DNA from: Glandiceps talaboti | Lineage: Eukaryota; Hemichordata; Enteropneusta; Spengelidae | DNA length: 64,000 bases | Reading direction: 5' to 3' | Assembly (NCBI RefSeq): GCF_964340395.1 | Contig: NC_135566.1 | Coordinates: 19,212,297 to 19,276,296, forward strand | Shown here: one piece after another, positions 37,968 to 50,004 of the stretch | Layout: each line of letters opens with the position of its first letter | Position numbering within the stretch: the stretch's first letter is position 1 | Position numbers and translations under genes: made by a program | Notes under the pieces: generated by a model | Databases searched by the model: none | Seen by the model: the letters and a program-made list of their open reading frames with translations, nothing else | Told to the model about the DNA's origin: nothing

Positions 37968-40900
37968 GATTGGATACAAGGCCACGGAAGATGGCACGAA
38001 GACCGGACCTGGATGGATGTGACAACGACTGCAAACGCCACAGAAGTGAGTCAACATTCTTAATTTTAAAATTACTCGACATCAAGATATTATTGAGCAA
38101 TATTTTTCTGCCTTCATCCATAGAAAATACAAGTTATCTAAGGGGGGAAGTGGCCTTTTGAATACCAATCATGTGACAAGTAGGAACAACCTTAGTTCAT
38201 GAGTACTTTCTACCTGAATTAAGTAATATTTTCTGGAGTAACATAGTTATGATATTGAAGTAATATTTTTAAAAGGTCAGAGTAAGTAATTGCAATTTTG
38301 AGCGTAAATATTACAATTTGAATGAATTTTATTTCATTTAATAAATAAATTTATTCACACTAATTTATTCACTTCAGGATTGGATACAAGGCCACGGAAG
38401 ATGGCACGAAGACCGGACCTGGATGGATGTGACAACGACTGCAAACGCCACAGAAGTGAGTCAACATTCTTAATTTTAAAATTACTCGACATCAAGATAT
38501 TATTGAGCAATATTTTTCTGCCTTCATCCATAGAAAATACAAGTTATCTAAGGGGGGAAGTGGCCTTTTGAATACCAATCATGTGACAAGTAGGAACAAC
38601 CTTAGTTCATGAGTACTTTCTACCTGAATTAAGTAATATTTTCTGGAGTAACATAGTTATGATATTGAAGTAATATTTTTAAAAGGTCAGAGTAAGTAAT
38701 TGCAATTTTAAGCGTAAATATTACAATTTGAATGAATTTTATTTCATTTAATAAATAAATTTATTCACACTAATTTATTCACTTCAGGATTGGATACAAG
38801 GCCACGGAAGATGGCACGAAGACCGGACCTGGATGGATGTGACAACGACTGCAAATGCCACAGAAGTGAGTCAACATTCTTAATTTTAAAATTACTCGAC
38901 ATCAAGATATTATTGAGCAATATTTTTCTGCCTTCATCCATAGAAAATACAAGTTATCTAAGGGGGGAAGTGGCCTTTTTTGAATACCAATCATGTGACA
39001 AGTAGGAACAACCTTAGTTCATGAGTACTTTCTACCTGAATTAAGTAATATTTTCTGGAGTAACATAGTTATGATATTGAAGTAATATTTTTAAAAGGTC
39101 AGAGTAAGTAATTGCAATTTTGAGCGTAAATATTACAATTTGAATGAATTTTATTTCATTTAATAAATAAATTTATTCACACTAATTTATTCACTTCAGG
39201 ATTGGATACAAGGCCACGGAAGATGGCACGAAGACCGGACCTGGATGGATGTGACAACGACTGCAAACGCCACAGAAGTGAGTCAACATTCTTAATTTTA
39301 AAATTACTCGACATCAAGATATTATTGAGCAATATTTTTCTGCCTTCATCCATAGAAAATACAAGTTATCTAAGGGGGGAAGTGGCCTTTTGAATACCAA
39401 TCATGTGACAAGTAGGAACAACCTTAGTTCATGAGTACTTTCTACCTGAATTAAGTAATATTTTCTGGAGTAACATAGTTATGATATTGAAGTAATATTT
39501 TTAAAAGGTCAGAGTAAGTAATTGCAATTTTGAGCGTAAATGTTACAATATGAAAGAATTTTATTTCATTTAATAAATAAATTTATTCACACTAATTTAT
39601 TCACTTCAGGATTGGATACAAGGCCACGGAAGATGGCACGAAGACCGGACCTGGATGGATGTGACAACGACTGCAAACGCCACAGAAGTGAGTCAACATT
39701 CTTAATTTTAAAATTACTCGACATCAAGATATTATTGAGCAATATTTTTCTGCCTTCATCCATAGAAAATACAAGTTATCTAAGGGGGGAAGTGGCCTTT
39801 TGAATACCAATCATGTGACAAGTAGGAACAACCTTAGTTCATGAGTACTTTCTACCTGAATTAAGTAATATTTTCTGGAGTAACATAGTTATGATATTGA
39901 AGTAATATTTTTAAAAGGTCAGAGTAAGTAATTGCAATTTTGAGCGTAAATGTTACAATATGAAAGAATTTTATTTCATTTAATAAATAAATTTATTCAC
40001 ACTAATTTATTCACTTCAGGATTGGATACAAGGCCACGGAAGATGGCACAAAGACCGGACCTGGATGGATGTGACAACGACTGCAAACGCCACAGAAGTG
40101 AGTCAACATTCTTAATTTTAAAATTACTCGACATCAAGATATTATTGAGCAATATTTTTCTGCCTTCATCCATAGAAAATACAAGTTATCTAAGGGGGGA
40201 AGTGGCCTTTTGAATACCAATCATGTGACAAGTAGGAACAACCTTAGTTCATGAGTACTTTCTACCTGAATTAAGTAATATTTTCTGGAGTAACATAGTT
40301 ATGATATTGAAGTAATATTTTTAAAAGGTCAGAGTAAGTAATTGCAATTTTGAGCGTAAATATTACAATTTGAATGAATTTTATTTCATTTAATAAATAA
40401 ATTTATTCACACTAATTTATTCACTTCAGGATTGGATACAAGGCCACGGAAGATGGCACGAAGACCGGACCTGGATGGATGTGACAACGACTGCAAACGC
40501 CACAGAAGTGAGTCAACATTCTTAATTTTAAAATTACTCGACATCAAGATATTATTGAGCAATATTTTTCTGCCTTCATCCATAGAAAATACAAGTTATC
40601 TAAGGGGGGAAGTGGCCTTTTGAATACCAATCATGTGACAAGTAGGAACAACCTTAGTTCATGAGTACTTTCTACCTGAATTAAGTAATATTTTCTGGAG
40701 TAACATAGTTATGATATTGAAGTAATATTTTTAAAAGGTCAGAGTAAGTAATTGCAATTTTAAACGTAAATATTACAATTTGAATGAATTTTATTTCATT
40801 TAATAAATAAATTTATTCACACTAATTTATTCACTTCAGGATTGGATACAAGGCCACGGAAGATGGCACGAAGACCGGACCTGGATGGATGTGACAACGA

Positions 40901-43900
40901 CTGCAAACGCCACAGAAGTGAGTCAACATTCTTAATTTTAAAATTACTCGACATCAAGATATTATTGAGCAATATTTTTCTGCCTTCATCCATAGAAAAT
41001 ACAAGTTATCTAAGGGGGGAAGTGGCCTTTTGAATACCAATCATGTGACAAGTAGGAACAACCTTAGTTCATGAGTACTTTCTACCTGAATTAAGTAATA
41101 TTTTCTGGAGTAACATAGTTATGATATTGAAGTAATGTTTTTAAAAGGTCAGAGTAAGTAATTGCAATTTTGAGCGTAAATATTACAATTTGAATGAATT
41201 TTATTTCATTTAATAAATAAATTTATTCACACTAATTTATTCACTTCAGGATTGGATACAAGGCCACGGAAGATGGCACGAAGACCGGACCTGGATGGAT
41301 GTGACAACGACTGCAAACGCCACAGAAGTGAGTCAACATTCTTAATTTTAAAATTACTCGACATCAAGATATTATTGAGCAATATTTTTCTGCCTTCATC
41401 CATAGAAAATACAAGTTATCTAAGGGGGGAAGTGGCCTTTTGAATACCAATCATGTGACAAGTAGGAACAACCTTAGTTCATGAGTACTTTCTACCTGAA
41501 TTAAGTAATATTTTCTGGAGTAACATAGTTATGATATTGAAGTAATATTTTTAAAAGGTCAGAGTAAGTAATTGCAATTTTAAGCGTTAATGTTACAATT
41601 TGAATGAATTTTATTTCATTTAATAAATACATTTATCCTCTTATTTATTCACTTCAGGATTGGATACAAGGCCACGGAAGATGGCACGAAGACCGGACCT
41701 GGATGGATGTGACAACGACTGCAAACGCCACAGAAGTGAGTCAACATTCTTAATTTTAAAATTACTCGACATCAAGATATTATTGAGCAATATTTTTCTG
41801 CCTTCATCCATAGAAAATACAAGTTATCTAAGGGGGGAAGTGGCCTTTTGAATACCAATCATGTGACAAGTAGGAACAACCTTAGTTCATGAGTACTTTC
41901 TACCTGAATTAAGTAATATTTTCTGGAGTAATATAGTTATGATATTGAAGTAATATTTTTAAAAGGTCAGAGTAAGTAATTGCAATTTTAAGCGTTAATG
42001 TTACAATTTGAATGAATTTTATTTCATTTAATAAATACATTTATCCTCTTATTTATTCACTTCAGGATTGGATACAAGGCCACGGAAGATGGCACGAAGA
42101 CCGGACCTGGATGGATGTGACAACGACTGCAAATGCCACAGAAGTGAGTCAACATTCTTAATTTTAAAATTACTCGACATCAAGATATTATTGAGCAATA
42201 TTTTTCTGCCTTCATCCATAGAAAATACAAGTTATCTAAGGGGGGAAGTGGCCTTTTGAATACCAATCATGTGACAAGTAGGAACAACCTTAGTTCATGA
42301 GTACTTTCTACCTGAATTAAGTAATATTTTCTGGAGTAACATAGTTATGATATTGAAGTAATATTTTTAAAAGGTCAGAGTAAGTAATTGCAATTTTGAG
42401 CGTAAATATTACAATTTGAATGAATTTTATTTCATTTAATAAATAAATTTATTCACACTAATTTATTCACTTCAGGATTGGATACAAGGCCACGGAAGAT
42501 GGCACGAAGACCGGACCTGGATGGATGTGACAACGACTGCAAACGCCACAGAAGTGAGTCAACATTCTTAATTTTAAAATTACTCGACATCAAGATATTA
42601 TTGAGCAATATTTTTCTGCCTTCATCCATAGAAAATACAAGTTATCTAAGGGGGGAAGTGGCCTTTTGAATACCAATCATGTGACAAGTAGGAACAACCT
42701 TAGTTCATGAGTACTTTCTACCTGAATTAAGTAATATTTTCTGGAGTAACATAGTTATGATATTGAAGTAATATTTTTAAAAGGTCAGAGTAAGTAATTG
42801 CAATTTTAAGCGTTAATGTTACAATTTGAATGAATTTTATTTCATTTAATAAATACATTTATCCTCTTATTTATTCACTTCAGGATTGGATACAAGGCCA
42901 CGGAAGATGGCACGAAGACCGGACCTGGATGGATGTGACAACGACTGCAAACGCCACAGAAGTGAGTCAACATTCTTAATTTTAAAATTACTCGACATCA
43001 AGATATTATTGAGCAATATTTTTCTGCCTTCATCCATAGAAAATACAAGTTATCTAAGGGGGGAAGTGGCCTTTTGAATACCAATCATGTGACAAGTAGG
43101 AACAACCTTAGTTCATGAGTACTTTCTACCTGAATTAAGTAATATTTTCTGGAGTAATATAGTTATGATATTGAAGTAATATTTTTAAAAGGTCAGAGTA
43201 AGTAATTGCAATTTTAAGCGTTAATGTTACAATTTGAATGAATTTTATTTCATTTAATAAATACATTTATCCTCTTATTTATTCACTTCAGGATTGGATA
43301 CAAGGCCACGGAAGATGGCACGAAGACCGGACCTGGATGGATGTGACAACGACTGCAAATGCCACAGAAGTGAGTCAACATTCTTAATTTTAAAATTACT
43401 CGACATCAAGATATTATTGAGCAATATTTTTCTGCCTTCATCCATAGAAAATACAAGTTATCTAAGGGGGGAAGTTGCCTTTTGAATACCAATCATGTGA
43501 CAAGTAGGAACAACCTTAGTTCATGAGTACTTTCTACCTGAATTAAGTAATATTTTCTGGAGTAACATAGTTATGATATTGAAGTAATATTTTTAAAAGG
43601 TCAGAGTAAGTAATTGCAATTTTGAGCGTAAATATTACAATTTGAATGAATTTTATTTCATTTAATAAATAAATTTATTCACACTAATTTATTCACTTCA
43701 GGATTGGATACAAGGCCACGGAAGATGGCACGAAGACCGGACCTGGATGGATGTGACAACGACTGCAAACGCCACAGAAGTGAGTCAACATTCTTAATTT
43801 TAAAATTACTCGACATCAAGATATTATTGAGCAATATTTTTCTGCCTTCATCCATAGAAAATACAAGTTATCTAAGGGGGGAAGTGGCCTTTTGAATACC

Positions 43901-46900
43901 AATCATGTGACAAGTAGGAACAACCTTAGTTCATGAGTACTTTCTACCTGAATTAAGTAATATTTTCTGGAGTAACATAGTTATGATATTGAAGTAATAT
44001 TTTTAAAAGGTCAGAGTAAGTAATTGCAATTTTAAGCGTAAATATTACAATTTGAATGAATTTTATTTCATTTAATAAATAAATTTATTCACACTAATTT
44101 ATTCACTTCAGGATTGGATACAAGGCCACGGAAGATGGCACGAAGACCGGACCTGGATGGATGTGACAACGACTGCAAATGCCACAGAAGTGAGTCAACA
44201 TTCTTAATTTTAAAATTACTCGACATCAAGATATTATTGAGCAATATTTTTCTGCCTTCATCCATAGAAAATACAAGTTATCTAAGGGGGGAAGTGGCCT
44301 TTTTTGAATACCAATCATGTGACAAGTAGGAACAACCTTAGTTCATGAGTACTTTCTACCTGAATTAAGTAATATTTTCTGGAGTAACATAGTTATGATA
44401 TTGAAGTAATATTTTTAAAAGGTCAGAGTAAGTAATTGCAATTTTGAGCGTAAATATTACAATTTGAATGAATTTTATTTCATTTAATAAATAAATTTAT
44501 TCACACTAATTTATTCACTTCAGGATTGGATACAAGGCCACGGAAGATGGCACGAAGACCGGACCTGGATGGATGTGACAACGACTGCAAACGCCACAGA
44601 AGTGAGTCAACATTCTTAATTTTAAAATTACTCGACATCAAGATATTATTGAGCAATATTTTTCTGCCTTCATCCATAGAAAATACAAGTTATCTAAGGG
44701 GGGAAGTGGCCTTTTGAATACCAATCATGTGACAAGTAGGAACAACCTTAGTTCATGAGTACTTTCTACCTGAATTAAGTAATATTTTCTGGAGTAACAT
44801 AGTTATGATATTGAAGTAATATTTTTAAAAGGTCAGAGTAAGTAATTGCAATTTTGAGCGTAAATATTACAATTTGAATGAATTTTATTTCATTTAATAA
44901 ATAAATTTATTCACACTAATTTATTCACTTCAGGATTGGATACAAGGCCACGGAAGATGGCACGAAGACCGGACCTGGATGGATGTGACAACGACTGCAA
45001 ACGCCACAGAAGTGAGTCAACATTCTTAATTTTAAAATTACTCGACATCAAGATATTATTGAGCAATATTTTTCTGCCTTCATCCATAGAAAATACAAGT
45101 TATCTAAGGGGGGAAGTTGCCTTTTGAATACCAATCATGTGACAAGTAGGAACAACCTTAGTTCATGAGTACTTTCTACCTGAATTAAGTAATATTTTCT
45201 GGAGTAACATAGTTATGATATTGAAGTAATATTTTTAAAAGGTCAGAGTAAGTAATTGCAATTTTAAACGTAAATATTACAATTTGAATGAATTTTATTT
45301 CATTTAATAAATAAATTTATTCACACTAATTTATTCACTTCAGGATTGGATACAAGGCCACGGAAGATGGCACGAAGACCGGACCTGGATGGATGTGACA
45401 ACGACTGCAAACGCCACAGAAGTGAGTCAACATTCTTAATTTTAAAATTACTCGACATCAAGATATTATTGAGCAATATTTTTCTGCCTTCATCCATAGA
45501 AAATACAAGTTATCTAAGGGGGGAAGTGGCCTTTTGAATACCAATCATGTGACAAGTAGGAACAACCTTAGTTCATGAGTACTTTCTACCTGAATTAAGT
45601 AATATTTTCTGGAGTAACATAGTTATGATATTGAAGTAATGTTTTTAAAAGGTCAGAGTAAGTAATTGCAATTTTGAGCGTAAATATTACAATTTGAATG
45701 AATTTTATTTCATTTAATAAATAAATTTATTCACACTAATTTATTCACTTCAGGATTGGATACAAGGCCACGGAAGATGGCACGAAGACCGGACCTGGAT
45801 GGATGTGACAATGACTGCAAACGCCACAGAAGTGAGTCAACATTCTTAATTTTAAAATTACTCGACATCAAGATATTATTGAGCAATATTTTTCTGCCTT
45901 CATCCATAGAAAATACAAGTTATCTAAGGGGGGAAGTGGCCTTTTGAATACCAATCATGTGACAAGTAGGAACAACCTTAGTTCATGAGTACTTTCTACC
46001 TGAATTAAGTAATATTTTCTGGAGTAACATAGTTATGATATTGAAGTAATATTTTTAAAAGGTCAGAGTAAGTAATTGCAATTTTAAGCGTTAATGTTAC
46101 AATTTGAATGAATTTTATTTCATTTAATAAATACATTTATCCTCTTATTTATTCACTTCAGGATTGGATACAAGGCCACGGAAGATGGCACGAAGACCGG
46201 ACCTGGATGGATGTGACAACGACTGCAAACGCCACAGAAGTGAGTCAACATTCTTAATTTTAAAATTACTCGACATCAAGATATTATTGAGCAATATTTT
46301 TCTGCCTTCATCCATAGAAAATACAAGTTATCTAAGGGGGGAAGTGGCCTTTTGAATACCAATGATGTGACAAGCAGGAACAACCTTAGTTCATGAGTAT
46401 TTTCTACCTGAATTAAGTAATATTTTCTGGAGTAACATAGTTATGATATTGAAGTAATATTTTTAAAAGGTCAGAGTAAGTAATTGCAATTTTAAGTGTT
46501 AATGTTACAATTTGAATGAATTTTATTTCATTTAATAAATACATTTATTCTCTTATTTATTCACTTCAGGATTGGATACAAGGCCACGGAAGATGGCACG
46601 AAGACCGGACCTGGATGGATGTGACAACGACTGCAAACGCCACAGAAGTGAGTCAACATTCTTAATTTTAAAATTACTCGACATCAAGATATTATTGAGC
46701 AATATTTTTCTGCCTTCATCTATAGAAAATACAAGTTATCTAAGTGGGGAAGTGGCCTTTTGAATACCAATCATGTGACAAGTAGGAACAACCTTAGTTC
46801 ATGAGTACTTGAAGAGTCATGATGGGTGAATGGTTAGCGTGACCGGCTTGGAATCTACAGGTTGCAGGTTCGAGCCCCGTCGCTGCCTGCTGTTTGTTTC

Positions 46901-48577
46901 TGAGTGGCTAAAGTCCTTGGGCAAGATTTGAACCACGACTGTGCCTCAGTCAACACAGCTGTATAACTGGGGACCTGGTAGGATGTAGGTTGCAATGTGA
47001 AGGCTTTAATCCTATGCGCTTAAATGTCTGCAATGGATTGTATGCTCCCCGGGGAGTTGAGGAAGACTAAATGGCCGTTGTGCTGTTCTGATCCGAGCCA
47101 GGGGGAATAATTGTAAAGTGCTTTGAGCACGGAGTGGGAAAGCGCTATATAAGAACCCAACATTATTATTATTATTACTTTCTACCTGAATTAAGTAATA
47201 TTTTTCTGGAGTAACAGTTATGATATTGAAGTAATATTTTTAAAAGTTCAGAGTAAGTAATTGAAATTTTAAGCGTTAATGTTACAATTTGAATGAATTT
47301 TATTTCATTTAATAAATACATTTATTCTCTTATTTATTCACTTCAGGATTGGAGACAAGGCCACGGAAGATGGCATGAAGACTGGACCTGGATGGATGTG
47401 ACAACGACTGCAAACGCCACAGAAGTGAGTTAACATTCTTAATTTTAAAATTACTCGACATCAAGATATTATTGAGCAATATTTTTCTGCCTTCATCCAT
47501 AGAAAATACAAGTTCTCTAAGGGGGGAAGTGGCCTTTTGAATACCAATCATGTGACAAGTAGGGACAACCTTAGTTCATGAGTACTTTCTACCTGAATTA
47601 AGTAATATTTTCTGGAGTAACATAGTTATGATATTAAAGTAATATTTTTAAAAGGTCAGAGTAAGTAATTGCAATTTTGAGCGTAAATGTTACAATTTGA
47701 ATGAATTTTATTTCATTTAATAAATACATTTATTCTCTTATTTATTCACTTCAGGATTGGATACAAGGCCACGGAAGATGGAATGAAGACTGGACCTGGA
47801 TGGATGTGACAACGACTGCAAATGCCACAGAAGTGAGTCAACATTCTTAATTTCAAAATTACTCGACATCAAAATGTTCTTGAGCAATATTTTTCTGCCT
47901 TCATCCATGGAAAATACAAGTTATCTAAGGGGGGAAGTGGCCTTTTGAATACCAATCATGTGACAAGTAGGAACAACCTTAGTTCATAAGTACTTTCTAG
48001 CTAAATTAAGTAATATTTTCTGGAGTAACATAGTTATGATATTGAAGTAATATTTTTAAAAGGTCAGAGTAAGTAATTGCAATTTTGATCGTAAATGTTA
48101 CAATTTGAATGAATTTTATTTCATTTAATAAATACATTTATTCTCTTATTTATTCACTTCAGGATTGGATACAAGGCCACGGAAGATGGCATGAAGACTG
48201 GACCTGGATGGATGTGACAATGACTGCAAACGCCACAGAAGTGAGTCAACATTCTTAATTTTAAAATTACTCGACATCAAGATGTTATTGAGCAATAAGT
48301 AATAGCAATTTTGAGTGTTTTGACTCATATCTCAAACACTGGAGAATGAATGACATAGAAACTTGCTGTGAAATAATGTCACAATGCCATGATGTAGAAC
48401 GATGCTTATGCATTATATCAATCACATTACACACAGGAATATTAGATGTTAGCTATTTTGCTTAAAGATTTAGTAAATATTACAATTCGAATGGATGTTG
48501 TTTCAATAATTACTTTGATTAATTCTCTTTAGGATGGACCCAAGATGAATACGAAGACCCAAGAATGTGATTATTAA
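34708..48577 (+). CDS. tandem-exon gene encoding a Trp-rich 26-residue repeat (putative)
   Basis: Each exon is 78 bp, between ..ttcacttcag and gtgagt. Starts: 34708, 35115, 35522, 35930, 36338, 36745, 37152, 37560, 37968, 38378, 38788, 39200, 39610, 40020, 40430, 40840, 41250, 41658, 42066, 42476, 42884, 43292, 43702, 44112, 44524, 44934, 45344, 45754, 46162, 46570, 47347, 47755, 48163. The last exon is 48533-48577 (14 codons, TAA). All junctions are phase 0. The frame beginning DWIQGHGRW is open in every copy: 858 repeat residues in all. Each repeat has Trp at 2, 9 and 15, acidic pairs, a Thr-rich tail, an N-A-T sequon at 23-25 and no Cys. Exon copies differ at few sites (E11K, H10N, R13W, T20M, I3R) and contain no indels. 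I recognise no family and see no secretion signal; the true 5' end is unknown. It may be a secreted repeat protein, a non-coding spliced RNA, or a satellite with relic splice sites. Confidence 0.5.
38378..46161 (+). repeat. larger higher-order duplications in the array
   Basis: 38,378-41,657 (8 units: 410, 412, five of 410, 408) matches 43,702-46,161 (6 units: 410, 412, 410, 410, 410, 408). The match includes the 'ggccttttttg' expansion, 'tttaaacgtaaat' and 'gtaatgttttt' markers. The longer copy has two extra units marked by 'tacaatatgaaag'. A two-unit block, 41,658-42,475, also matches 42,884-43,701 (taatatag, then the TGC-AAA-TGC exon variant). Confidence 0.8.
46811..47175 (+). mobile_element. 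intact tRNA-derived SINE inside the array
   Basis: The head has an A-box-like TGGTTAGCGTGACC and a B box GGTTCGAGCCC at 46,867-46,877. A body of about 230 bp follows, then 'aaagtgctttgagcacgg', 'aaagcgctatataagaaccc' and an ATT repeat tail. It splits the array word gagtactttctacc and duplicates tactt (46,806-46,810; 47,176-47,180). The neighbouring identical units give the empty site. A decayed relative lies at 11,205-11,440. Confidence 0.9.
47347..48240 (+). CDS. three diverged 3' array exons (units 31-33)
   Basis: Exons 47347-47424, 47755-47832 and 48163-48240. All three share ..TGAAGACTGG.., which changes R13 to W in the proposed frame, and they differ among themselves (I3R; H10N; T20M). 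The proposed frame stays open in all three. In the alternative frame (LDTRPRKM..) the same change creates TGA right after M-A or M-E. They therefore discriminate between the two frames that are both open in units 1-30. Their introns are also the most diverged of the array. Confidence 0.6.
48533..48577 (+). CDS. putative terminal exon of the array gene
   Basis: A pyrimidine-rich acceptor (ttaattctctttag) precedes GATGGACCCAAGATGAATAC. Continuing phase 0 from the array gives 14 residues ending in E-C-D-Y, then TAA. An ATTAAA overlaps the stop and could serve as a weak polyadenylation signal. The exon is itself a diverged relative of the repeat exon (read two bases in, W-T-Q..E-D-P-R-M-stop). 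Confidence 0.45.
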   Translation, partial: DGPKMNTKTQECDY

Positions 48578-48970
48578 AAGTTGATGAAATTGTAATGTTT
48601 TTTTATTTTTTAAATATGATTGAATGAATGAATGAATGAGTGACTTATTTCTATAGCCCTTCCCCTTTCTCTTTCCCAACCTCCACATTAAAAATACTAT
48701 CATCGTTTTCGTCGTCATCGTCAACTTCCTCGCGTCTCAGTCCTTTTTCGCTGTCGGTTTGCATGATCACATATTACATATACACAACATTTCATCTTTT
48801 TCTCTTTCTTCTCATTTTTGGCTAGGTTATGTTGGTGACCGGTTGGTCGGTTGGTCGGTTGTATTTTCACTTGCCTGTCTATGGCCTTTTTCTCATACCT
48901 TACATCCACAGACACAAATTTTGCAATTTCGCCGCCATCTCCATTTTCACCGCGTACATCTCCGTCCGTA

Positions 48971-49108
48971 TTTGTCATCTTCGCCGCGTTGCCATCTGCG
49001 TTCGTCATCTTCGCCGCGTTGCCATCTGCGTTCGTCATCTTCGCCGCGTTGCCATCTGCGTTCGTCATCTTCGCCGCGTTGCCATCTGCGTTCGTCATCT
49101 TCGCCACG
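48971..49108. repeat. 30 bp minisatellite, about 4.6 copies
   Basis: The unit ttcgtcatcttcgccgcg plus ttgccatctgcg repeats exactly from 49,001 to 49,090, with diverged edge copies. Because 30 is divisible by three, long frames are open on both strands (for example A-A-K-M-T-N-A-D-G-N on the minus strand). None has other support, so I treat them as repeat artefacts. Confidence 0.9.
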
Positions 49109-49305
49109 TATTATATTTAAGTTATTTTTACACCAAAGATACAAACCATATGTTTGTATGTTTTATGCCCTTGACATTATTCGCTGTCAAGAAATGTGTG
49201 AGTGTGAAGGAAAAACTGTGTTCTCTTGGATATGTATGGCAACTCAAAAAAGGCGACAAAGAATTGCTTGGCAGCGATGACACCCCTAGCATTGACTAGA
49301 TAATA

Positions 49306-49342
49306 TGAACGTTAGACTGTTCAAAAAAGTCTAACGTTCAGG
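49306..49342. other. stem-loop in direct repeat R (left copy)
   Basis: TGAACGTTAGACT and AGTCTAACGTTCA form a 12-13 bp stem around a short A-rich loop. The counterpart at about 57,288-57,316 keeps the stem and extends it by three base pairs, while the loop differs. Confidence 0.7.
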
Positions 49343-50004
49343 GGACCTTTTTGCCAGACTTGCCATATCATAACCAGCAGCTCACAGTAAATTCCATTTA
49401 GTCTTGAAGGATGAGAATTTAAATAAATTATACCTTAAGTTATCTTTACATATAATGACCAACTGAAAGGACTATTGTCTGGCTTTTGTGGCTATCAGTC
49501 ACGGCAATGTCTATTACATCTACAAGATATCAAGCGTACATCACCTATACCTGACGGCTAAGAGTGGTAAGTGTCATCTATAAGTTACTTACTTTTTGTT
49601 ATTCTCCTACATTCGATGTGCGATGATGATGATGACTGCAAAATAACTGTTTTATACATGCTAACGTAAGTGACATATAAATGTAAATTAAGCATCTGTG
49701 AGAACAGATAACACACACATAAGAGCAAATGACTCGCATATGAAAATAAATAACACACATAAAGCAAGTAATGCACTATGAATATAAATGATGCACACAC
49801 AAAGGCAAATGATGAAAAAATTGAAAATAAGTTACACATGCATGGTGCATCAAAAAAATAAATGACACAAGATAACTGATGTACCTAGTATCAAATTACA
49901 CACAAGACAAATGATGTGCCATGTAAAAATGACACAAGGCAAATGATGCATGTATTAAAGTAAATGATGTACATATGAAAATAAATGATGTGCATTAAGG
50001 TAAA

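Larger units (their letters stand above)
34487..48297 (+). repeat. 33-unit tandem array, 407-412 bp unit
   Basis: Units run head to tail and are mostly near-identical. Each has an exon-like 78 bp block followed by about 330 bp of AT-rich intron-like DNA. Two intron types alternate: 'taaatacatttatcctctta' (407-408 bp) and 'taaataaatttattcacact' (410-412 bp). The left edge is at ttttgaataccaatcatg, where the unit is cut by unrelated sequence. The right edge is inside the intron after unit 33, near 48,297. A SINE interrupts the intron between units 30 and 31; without it and its 5 bp duplication that spacing is 407 bp. Confidence 0.97.

Noticed and set aside
34710-46763. Open frames of 63-87 codons starting LDTRPRKM in each array unit
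   Set aside because: They begin at TTG or upstream of the splice acceptor and run through the donor into intron sequence. They are also broken by TGA in units 31-33. They are shadows of the 78 bp exon in another frame.
46821-46893. Functional tRNA gene
   Set aside because: A and B boxes are present but the acceptor stem does not close, and the sequence continues into a SINE body with an ATT tail and target duplication.
34487-48297. CRISPR-like array
   Set aside because: Units are about 408 bp and near-identical throughout, with no short repeat/unique spacer alternation, and the sequence is eukaryotic.
48759-49299. 156-173 codon plus-strand frames
   Set aside because: Their length comes from the 30 bp minisatellite and they lack known domains.
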